This document shows, one piece after another, positions 1 to 5,525 of a stretch of 6,846 nt of DNA. The DNA comes from Chth-196 sp044370935. Lineage in GTDB: Bacteria; Verrucomicrobiota; Verrucomicrobiia; Chthoniobacterales; Chthoniobacteraceae. The translations under genes were made by a program, and so were the position numbers. The stretch is taken from contig JBILUQ010000217.1 of the NCBI GenBank assembly GCA_044370935.1, forward strand, positions 1-6,846, given 5' to 3'. Below the pieces are notes generated by a model that did no database searches, had not been told where the DNA came from, and saw only the letters and a list, made by a program, of their open reading frames with translations. Numbering within the stretch: position 1 is the stretch's first letter; the number at the start of each line of letters is the position of its first letter.

Positions 1-1
1 C

Positions 2-250
2 GGGGGTGCAAGCGGGCAGGTTTGTTCCGAGCGGACGCGGGAGTATTTTTTTTCGGGAGTTGACCGTTATTTTGCGAAACATCACGGCCGCTTTGGAGTT
101 CTGTGCTTCCGCGCTGCAACGGCGCTTGGAGCTTTTTTGCGGTGGCTTATAATTGGCAAGGCCGAGGTGCGTGCGGGTAAGGCGTGGCTTTTCAAAAGGC
201 AGCTTTTTAGCCCCCTGCCTCAAGTGGGATTGGTTTCGGAAGCGAGGTGA
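2..250 (+). CDS. Family 2 glycosyltransferase, C-terminal fragment (5' end outside window)
   Basis: The frame is open from the window edge to a TGA at 248-250, giving 82 visible residues with no start codon needed in the window. The visible tail contains the block GVDRYFAKHHGRFGVLCFR (residues about 19-37), then a hydrophobic stretch (ATALGAFLRWLII) and a basic end. This arrangement, Y-F-x-K-H-x-G followed by a hydrophobic segment, is typical of the C-terminus of GT2 enzymes of the rhamnosyltransferase (WbbL-like) group. Those enzymes transfer a sugar from a nucleotide donor to a lipid-linked acceptor at the cytoplasmic membrane face. The catalytic GT-A domain lies outside the window, so donor and acceptor cannot be judged. 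The stop overlaps the start of the next gene in a GTGA arrangement, which suggests one transcript and translational coupling. A run of eight T (46-53) lies in the coding sequence. The GT2 assignment is good; the sugar specificity is not known. Confidence 0.78.
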   Translation, partial: GGASGQVCSERTREYFFSGVDRYFAKHHGRFGVLCFRAATALGAFLRWLIIGKAEVRAGKAWLFKRQLFSPLPQVGLVSEAR

Positions 251-1515
251 CCGTGGACGCTGATTCAAACGGCTTAACTCTACTGCTGCTCGGATGTGCC
301 TTGGCAGTCTACGCAATTGGGTTCTGGGTCCTATCGATTCGATATCCTGCGATTCCTCTGGTTGCCGTATTTGCTTTTGCGCCTTTCCAGAACGATTTAT
401 CCGGTCTGGGTTGGCTGCATTTTTCCGTGTCTGAGCTGCACCTGCTATTAGCTGCGCCTCTCATGGTTTTGCGGGGCTGGCAAGGAGGACTGGGGTGGTT
501 GAGCGGTCCGATCTGGGGAACACTGATATTGGCAGCAATCCTGACTATTCCGACCTGGCGTGAGTCGTCTGGGATTTCTCTCATCCAGATGGGCCTTTAC
601 TGGGTGGGCGCGGTCGCGCTGTTTTCAATCCTGCCGACACGTCCCAATCAGTTGCGGGTGGTTTGGCGTGCTCTGGTCGGAGTCGGCCTGATATTGGCGG
701 TTGCCGCGCTTTTAACCCGCTCGAGTTATTTTCTTGGACTGAACAAGAACGGGGCGGGGGCGTCGATTGCTTGCGCGCTGATTGTCGGCGTGGAGTGTTG
801 GCTAAGCGAACCCAAGACGCAGCAGTGGCGGTGGTTGGCGGTTTTGGGCGTGCTTGCGGGAGGGTTAATCATGGTGCTGTCCCGAGGCGCTTGGCTTGCT
901 GCGATGGCGGGTGTGGCGTTTTTATTCGCCTGGCGGGGAATGTATCGGAGGCTGCTTATGTTGGGCATGCTTTTGATTCCGGTGGTCGGAATCGTATGGT
1001 TGAGTCTTCCCGAGGAGTCCCGTCAGTACGCCAGTAGCTTCGACAACTCGCGCTACAATATCAAAGCCAGGGAGCTGAACTCCGAGTGGGCGATGGAACA
1101 GTGGAGAAGCAGCCCTTGGATTGGGGTCGGCGTCGGACTTAGAAAAGAGTTCGACGCCACAAATGTGATTTTGCTCACCCTTGCAGAGAGCGGGCCTCTG
1201 GGCGTGTTTGCTCTCATAGGGGTTCACTCTTGCGTGCTTTGGGGGGTATGGCGACGAAGAGTCGGACTCAACAGGATGTTGAGTCCGGCTGCCTCATCAC
1301 ATGCTTTAGCCGGGGCCGTACTGCTTTCGAAATTTGTTCACGGGCTGGTCGACCACTATTGGAGCCGCGGAGCGATCATGATCGCATGGGCCTCAGTGGG
1401 ATTCGCGCTCGCAGCGTCAAAGCCCGGATTCTGGATGACTGGCCGTATCCAACCACAGCGTGCTTTACAGCGCAGGGCGAGCCTGCAGAGGAAGAAGGCT
1501 CCGGTGTATGCTTGA
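247..1515 (+). CDS. O-antigen ligase/polymerase-like polytopic membrane protein (Wzy_C family)
   Basis: This 422-residue, strongly hydrophobic protein has about ten to twelve predicted membrane segments (for example near 10-30, 62-76, 112-130, 139-157, 196-229, 232-254, 316-336 and 374-391). Family landmarks appear in order: LNKNGAGAS (165-173), the S-R-G motif LSRGAWLA (211-218) with the Arg considered functional in WaaL-type ligases, then a large extracytoplasmic loop (about 255-305) with SPWIGVGVG (289-297), and TNVILLTLAESGPLG (305-319). Such enzymes move or polymerise undecaprenyl-linked glycans on the periplasmic side. The canonical family signature at 305 is HN; here it is TN, so the usual His is missing. 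The start is a GTG that overlaps the preceding stop, with GGA about 6 bases upstream; a second GTG at 253 is a possible alternative. The C-terminus (about 400-422) is basic and cytosolic-looking. Sequence alone cannot separate ligase from polymerase. Confidence 0.85.
   Translation: MTVDADSNGLTLLLLGCALAVYAIGFWVLSIRYPAIPLVAVFAFAPFQNDLSGLGWLHFSVSELHLLLAAPLMVLRGWQGGLGWLSGPIWGTLILAAILTIPTWRESSGISLIQMGLYWVGAVALFSILPTRPNQLRVVWRALVGVGLILAVAALLTRSSYFLGLNKNGAGASIACALIVGVECWLSEPKTQQWRWLAVLGVLAGGLIMVLSRGAWLAAMAGVAFLFAWRGMYRRLLMLGMLLIPVVGIVWLSLPEESRQYASSFDNSRYNIKARELNSEWAMEQWRSSPWIGVGVGLRKEFDATNVILLTLAESGPLGVFALIGVHSCVLWGVWRRRVGLNRMLSPAASSHALAGAVLLSKFVHGLVDHYWSRGAIMIAWASVGFALAASKPGFWMTGRIQPQRALQRRASLQRKKAPVYA
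1260..1290 (+). repeat. Long inverted repeat (mRNA hairpin) inside the ligase-like gene
   Basis: The arms 1263-1272 (cggactcaac) and 1278-1287 (gttgagtccg) are perfect reverse complements of 10 bases, separated by the five bases aggat (1273-1277). On the RNA the stem can extend to 13 pairs (1260-1262 with 1288-1290) through one G-U wobble. The element lies within codons for residues 338-348, a short loop between membrane segments. No T-run follows, so it is not an intrinsic terminator. A perfect 10-bp arm pair this close is rarely expected by chance in a window this size, but its function is unknown. Confidence 0.6.
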
Positions 1516-1593
1516 GTTGATTACGTCAGCGGGTTCATCAGGAAGGTTTAAGCGGAGTCGAGGCATGCTCTCCGGTTTTCCTTTCATCAGGTT

Positions 1594-1598
1594 GGAGG
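1594..1598 (+). promoter_or_regulatory. Ribosome-binding site that decides the GT4 start
   Basis: GGAGG at 1594-1598 lies 10 bases before an ATG at 1609 but only one base before a GTG at 1600, which is too close for initiation there. This favours 1609 as the start codon. A further ATG at 1615 would give a 16-base spacer and is less likely. Confidence 0.6.
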
Positions 1599-1608
1599 CG
1601 TGGATTTC

Positions 1609-2739
1609 ATGGTTATGAGGGTGTTGTTGTGGACGGATTCGGATTGTTTTGCGGGCACAGAGAGGCACTGCTGTGATCTCGCTGATGGGTTGCGGCAACT
1701 GGGGGTTGAAGTCAGTGTGGGGTGCCGGGAGGGCTCGCCTCTGGCCCAGAGGGTTTTCGCTGCTGGAGGCGCAGTTGAACTACTGGATGCAAGCCGTTTT
1801 CCGATGGCGTCGATTGGCCGTGTTCAAGAGTTGATGCGCTCGGGGGCCGTCGATGTTGTGCATGCGCATAACGGGGTCACTGCGTTTCTTTCAGCAATCG
1901 CACGACGCAATACTCGCAAGGGTGCGCTCGTGGTTTCTCAGCATTTTATAGCTCCTGCGCGGGTAGGGCGACGTGGTGTCAAAAAATGGATCACAGCGCT
2001 TGTGCACAAATTCACCGAGCGATACGTGGATCAGTGGGTTGCGGTTTCCAACGCAGTACGCGATGCGATGCTGGTCCGCGGGGATACAGAGTCCTCAAAG
2101 ATCAAGGTGGTACACAATGGCGTTCCGCCCCCGGATTCCAACGAGCCAGATAGGGAAGCGAGTCGACACATGTTGTCGATCGGGCGCGACGAACGGCTGT
2201 TGCTTTGCGTCGCGCGGTTGGAGCCAGAAAAGGGGCATGTGACAATGCTTAACGCATTATCGATGCTTCAATCTGAGAGATGCGCGTTTCGAGCAGTTTT
2301 TCTGGGGGGAGGCTCGCTGCGCCGCTCGCTTGAAGCTCAAGCGCAGGCCTTGGGGTTGTCGTGGCGGGTGGAGTTTTTGGGACAACAGGAAAATCCCAAT
2401 GTCTGGATGAGGGCAGCGGATGCCTTGGTGTTATCCAGTCCGCTCGAGCCATTCGGCTTGGTGCTCCCTGAGGCGATGAGCAGAGGCGTTGCGGTTGTTG
2501 CTGCCAATGCCGGAGGGCCGAAGGAGATCGTAGGAAATAATGGTGGGATCCTGTTTTTCCCTGGGGATGCGCGTGATCTTGCCAGGAAATTGTTCGGGAT
2601 GCTTGAAAATCCTGAGTCCCTACGCGAGGTAGCTGAAAACGGCCGGAATCGATGGGCTTCCCTCTTCCACTCCCGGGCAATGGCTCAAAAGATGGCCGAT
2701 GTGTATTTGAACCTGATGGCAAGCGGACTCCGGAACTAG
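1609..2739 (+). CDS. GT4-family (GT-B fold) glycosyltransferase
   Basis: The 376-residue product (from ATG 1609) has the length and two-domain layout of retaining GT4 enzymes. The N-terminal acceptor-side domain opens with MRVLLWTDSDCFAGTERH, the usual beta strand and glycine loop (G-T-E), and contains DVVHAHNG (about 82-89) and WVAVSNAVRD (143-152). The C-terminal donor-binding domain begins near VHNGV (168-172). It shows VARLEPEKG (201-209, with Arg203 and Lys208 in donor phosphate-binding positions), FLGGGS (231-236), and the E-x7-E motif LEPFGLVLPEAM with Glu280 and Glu288, followed by GGPKEIV. Such cytoplasmic or membrane-associated enzymes transfer a sugar from a nucleotide donor in polysaccharide assembly. 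It follows the Wzy_C gene after a gap of 93 bases, on the same strand, consistent with one exopolysaccharide or O-antigen cluster. Donor and acceptor cannot be told from sequence. Starting at GTG 1600 would add three residues. Confidence 0.92.
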   Translation: MVMRVLLWTDSDCFAGTERHCCDLADGLRQLGVEVSVGCREGSPLAQRVFAAGGAVELLDASRFPMASIGRVQELMRSGAVDVVHAHNGVTAFLSAIARRNTRKGALVVSQHFIAPARVGRRGVKKWITALVHKFTERYVDQWVAVSNAVRDAMLVRGDTESSKIKVVHNGVPPPDSNEPDREASRHMLSIGRDERLLLCVARLEPEKGHVTMLNALSMLQSERCAFRAVFLGGGSLRRSLEAQAQALGLSWRVEFLGQQENPNVWMRAADALVLSSPLEPFGLVLPEAMSRGVAVVAANAGGPKEIVGNNGGILFFPGDARDLARKLFGMLENPESLREVAENGRNRWASLFHSRAMAQKMADVYLNLMASGLRN

Positions 2740-2801
2740 CCATGGAGCGTGGGGGCCAATCTCTCGGTGACGATCCTGTACCCGTTTGGGAAATAGGAAT
2801 T

Positions 2802-4490
2802 CTAAAACCCCGCTGCAGCGCCGTCACTGACCCTCGGATCATGGGATCCCTCAAAAGCGGGGCCGTCTTTTAGTTTTCCAACCGCCTGGCATGCTCCAAG
2901 CGAATCGAGGATCTTCAGGATGTGTCCTCGTCGCATCAGTTCAGCACGCACTGCTTCGGGCACGGAGCGTTCAATGCGAAGCTCGTTTGGTAACCACTGT
3001 TGATGAAATCGGGGTTGAGCGAGCGCTGTTTGCACTGATTCCCCGAAATCGACGATATGGATGATCGCAAGCAGTGTTTGCGTGATGATTGTCGGGCCGC
3101 CCGCCGCGCCGATGCTCAGGATCGGCTTTCCGCTTCGCAGTAAAATGGTCGGCGACATGCTAGAAAGGGGCCTTTTACCAGGCTCGACCGCGTTGGCTTC
3201 ACCTCCAACCAGACCAAATGCGTTTGGCATGCCAGGCTCAGCGGAGAAGTCATCCATCTCATTATTGAGCACCACTCCGGTAGTCGGGATGACAACTTTG
3301 CTTCCGTAAGTTGTATTAATCGTTGCGGTGCACGCGACCCAGTTGCCCTCGGCGTCGGCTGCCGAATAATGGGTCGTGTGTTTTTCAAACACCGCCTCAG
3401 ACGCGTTCGGAGGCGTCGAGTGTCCGCTGACGGTTGTCGCTTTTTGAAGGTCAATCCTCTGAGCCAAGGATTTTGCATATGCCGTGTCGATGAGTCCCCT
3501 TGGAACGTTGGTGAAATCCGGATCTCCAAGCCAGAAGGCGCGATCCGCAAAGGCTAGTTTCATAGCCTCTGCGATGACGTGGATGAAGTCCGCCGAACCT
3601 TGCCCCATCGCCTTCAGGTCGAAGAATTCAAGAATGTTGAGAATTTGCCCGACATGAACGCCTCCTGAGCTTGGGGGAGGAAAGCCAAGGATGGTGTGGC
3701 CTCGGTATTTGGTCTGAAGTGACTCGCGATGTTTGACTTTGTAACCGGAAAAATCCGCCGGGGTAATAATTCCGCCATTCTCTTTCATCCACTCAGCCGT
3801 TCGTTGCGCAAAGGGTCCTTTGTAAAACCAAGCGGGCCCCTCCTTCGCCAGAGCCCGCAGAGTTTGTCCCAAATCGGGTTGCCTGAATTGTTCGCCCGCC
3901 TGCCAGGTGCTCCCGTCTTCTTTCATGAAAATGGAGCGGGAGCCCGCAAACTTTGAGAGATCTCCGCTGACACTGCCCAATCGGCCTTCATAGTTTTTTG
4001 TGACGGCAAAACCCTTCTCCGCGACGTCGGCGGCCGCGAGGCAATGCCGTTTCCACGGTAACTTTCCGTATCGCTCGATGGCTTCGTGAAATGCTGCTAC
4101 CTGACCAGGAATCGCAACAGCGAGGGGGCCTGTGCGGCTCAACTGTGGAATCGCATGTCCGTTCCGTACGTACATATCGCGATGGGCTTTTGCGGGGGCG
4201 GTTTCCCTTCCATCTAGGGCGACGACTTCCCCGGAAGCGAGGCGGATCAGCATGAAGCAGCCACCGCCCATTCCAGAGTTGTGGCTGTCCACTACACCGA
4301 GGAATAGCCCGGCGGCGACCGCTGCATCGATCGCGTTGCCCCCCTCTTTCAGCGCCTCAACACCCGCCGTCGTCGCCAAGGAGTGTACCGTTGCGACCAT
4401 ACCCTTTTCGCTATCCCCGGCAATGCATGCTTCGGCTGCTAATATTAAAAGTCCGAATAACCCGACTATCCTCATACAACTTGTTGTCAT
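2802..4490 (-). CDS. ggt: Gamma-glutamyltransferase (glutathione hydrolase), exported proenzyme
   Basis: This 562-residue protein matches the full length of bacterial gamma-glutamyltransferase, an N-terminal nucleophile hydrolase. It cleaves the gamma-glutamyl bond of glutathione and related peptides, or transfers the glutamyl group to amino acids or peptides. A hydrophobic leader (about 6-24, ending in CIA before GD) marks a Sec signal peptide and periplasmic location. Landmarks are GGCFML (76-81), DGRETAP with Arg95 (substrate carboxylate Arg), FPPPSSGG (270-277), and the autoprocessing site before Thr372 in TTHYS, which becomes the N-terminal nucleophile of the small subunit. NNEMDDFS (409-416), a complete lid loop (417-440) and PLSSMSPT (441-448) with the oxyanion serines follow. 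The lid residue equivalent to E. coli Tyr444 is Phe425. ATG 4490 has no clear Shine-Dalgarno; ATG 4475 is an alternative giving a shorter leader. It is the last gene of the minus-strand run. Confidence 0.96.
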   Translation of the reverse strand: MTTSCMRIVGLFGLLILAAEACIAGDSEKGMVATVHSLATTAGVEALKEGGNAIDAAVAAGLFLGVVDSHNSGMGGGCFMLIRLASGEVVALDGRETAPAKAHRDMYVRNGHAIPQLSRTGPLAVAIPGQVAAFHEAIERYGKLPWKRHCLAAADVAEKGFAVTKNYEGRLGSVSGDLSKFAGSRSIFMKEDGSTWQAGEQFRQPDLGQTLRALAKEGPAWFYKGPFAQRTAEWMKENGGIITPADFSGYKVKHRESLQTKYRGHTILGFPPPSSGGVHVGQILNILEFFDLKAMGQGSADFIHVIAEAMKLAFADRAFWLGDPDFTNVPRGLIDTAYAKSLAQRIDLQKATTVSGHSTPPNASEAVFEKHTTHYSAADAEGNWVACTATINTTYGSKVVIPTTGVVLNNEMDDFSAEPGMPNAFGLVGGEANAVEPGKRPLSSMSPTILLRSGKPILSIGAAGGPTIITQTLLAIIHIVDFGESVQTALAQPRFHQQWLPNELRIERSVPEAVRAELMRRGHILKILDSLGACQAVGKLKDGPAFEGSHDPRVSDGAAAGF

Positions 4491-4538
4491 ATTGAATTCA
4501 CTAGCTAGATCGGGGCGGTTAGCTTTGCTTGCGGTAGA

Positions 4539-5525
4539 TTACTTGTCGGCGCTTTCAGCTTTCAAAGCTGAATTGTTGCCAAAGGCGACCCACGACAATG
4601 CACGAGGAATCAGGTGCACAAGACCAGGCGTATTCTCCGGGTGCGGGCTTGAGACGAAAACCCTTCCCTTGCCAAACTGCCCGGCGGCCTGCGCGGGGGA
4701 GTTCATCATAATGCCCGTAGGCGTTTCATTTTCCGCAACCTCGGTCTGGAAAAGTGCCAGAGCGACGTATGCTGGAATGTCTTTCCTGCCAGCAGGCTTA
4801 AGAATCGGTCCGTTGTTATAACGCACAAAAAATGGAGAGGGAGCCTCTCCGAGAATTTGAGTTCCGTCGTCCGTCAGTCGTTCTTCAACCCATGCTTGGC
4901 CGCGTCTCCATTTACTCGACACTGTTGCGGCGTTGAGCACCCCCAATCCCCAGCTGAAATTACTGCACGCGAGATACGCCCCCGCGCAGATTCCGACATA
5001 ACCACCACCTGCCCAGACGTATTCGCGCACTCGATTTCGGCCCGACTCCCCGAGGCTCTCGGACTGTTTTGACGCAACGCCCCCTGAAAAAATAACGGCC
5101 GCATACTGGTTTAAATCCGAGCTGCGAAAATCCTCGCCGCTTAGCTTGGACACGGACGCATTCGGAACGCCCGATAAACAGTTGATCACATTTTGGATCC
5201 CTTCGTCGCTTGAGCCATTGCCTTGGTAAATGGCAAACCTGACAGTCTTCTCAAATTGAGCTGGAGGAATGACTGTTTTGAATCCGTTCACATCCTCGCG
5301 AATCGGAAAGCGCTCGCTTCGGTTTGATGATTGCTGCTTTGACGGCGTTTGAGGTTGTTGCATGCCTGGTTTCGGAGGCTCCTGAGCGAAGGAAAACCGT
5401 GTGGCGAAAAGAAGCAGTGCCAGTAGCGAGACGTTGCGGCAAGGAGCGAGGAGCGCAGTCTTACGCTGTGTTTTCAGCATTGAGTTGGTAGCCGAGCGGT
5501 CTAGGGCCGGGTTGCGCGTTGCCAT
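4539..5525 (-). CDS. Exported BPL_N-type class I glutamine amidotransferase-like protein
   Basis: The 328-residue product has a long N-terminus with a hydrophobic core (about 31-42) and a probable signal-peptidase site after FSFA (47), so it is likely exported. A Pro/Gln/Ser-rich linker (48-72) precedes a domain (about 94-312) resembling the N-terminal domain of eukaryotic biotin-protein ligase (BPL_N). Visible features are FAIYQGNGSSDEG (97-109), AVIFSGG (143-149), a nucleophile elbow GGGYVGICAGAYLA with Cys180, FVRYNNGPI (233-241), and GKGRVFVSSPHPE with His295 and Glu297. Cys-His-Glu is the triad expected of class I amidotransferase-fold enzymes. No biotin ligase catalytic domain is present, and no substrate is known for these stand-alone bacterial forms. 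The ATG at 5525 lies 25 bases inside the sulfatase gene and has AGGAGG nine bases upstream; ATG 5480 lacks such a site. The gene ends 48 bases before ggt, suggesting one operon. Confidence 0.82.
   Translation of the reverse strand: MATRNPALDRSATNSMLKTQRKTALLAPCRNVSLLALLLFATRFSFAQEPPKPGMQQPQTPSKQQSSNRSERFPIREDVNGFKTVIPPAQFEKTVRFAIYQGNGSSDEGIQNVINCLSGVPNASVSKLSGEDFRSSDLNQYAAVIFSGGVASKQSESLGESGRNRVREYVWAGGGYVGICAGAYLACSNFSWGLGVLNAATVSSKWRRGQAWVEERLTDDGTQILGEAPSPFFVRYNNGPILKPAGRKDIPAYVALALFQTEVAENETPTGIMMNSPAQAAGQFGKGRVFVSSPHPENTPGLVHLIPRALSWVAFGNNSALKAESADK
4554..4572 (-). repeat. Inverted repeat at the 3' end of the BPL_N gene
   Basis: The arms ttcagcttt (4554-4562) and aaagctgaa (4564-4572) are perfect 9-base reverse complements around one central base. 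In RNA the innermost pairs would open to form a small loop, leaving a stem of about 7 pairs. It lies within the last codons of the BPL_N gene, 12 bases before the stop, on the way to ggt. No T-run follows in the minus direction, so it is not a standard terminator. It could affect mRNA stability between the two genes or be without function. Confidence 0.4.

Noticed and set aside
663..1037. Plus-strand open frame of 124 codons inside the ligase-like gene
   Set aside because: It overlaps, in another frame, a membrane protein with clear family motifs; its Gly/Arg/Cys-rich content is typical of a shadow frame.
1534..1591. Direct repeat ttcatcagg (1534-1542 and 1583-1591) in the gap before the GT4 gene
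   Set aside because: Only nine bases long with two copies, no dyad symmetry and no promoter elements at a sensible distance; chance is a sufficient explanation.
1516..1608. Possible sigma70-type promoter before the GT4 gene (ttgatt at 1517-1522)
   Set aside because: No -10-like hexamer is found at a 16-18 base spacing; read-through from the preceding gene is simpler.
2327..2343. Inverted repeat cgcttga/tcaagcg with a 3-base loop in the GT4 gene
   Set aside because: A 7-bp arm pair is expected by chance about this often in a window of this size, and it lies in ordinary coding sequence.
2249..2854. Minus-strand open frame of 201 codons antisense to the GT4 gene
   Set aside because: The protein is rich in Pro, Arg and Ser as shadow frames are, has no known motif, and overlaps the GT4 catalytic region on the other strand.
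4472..4490. Lipobox (lipoprotein signal) in the gamma-glutamyltransferase leader around Cys22
   Set aside because: The residues before Cys (A-E-A) do not fit the L-[AS]-[GA]-C pattern; a signal peptidase I site just after CIA is more likely.
4132..4821. Plus-strand open frame of 229 codons antisense to the ggt 5' end and BPL_N 3' end
   Set aside because: It runs opposite two well-supported genes, shows no recognisable domain, and its openness follows from the codon pattern of the sense genes.
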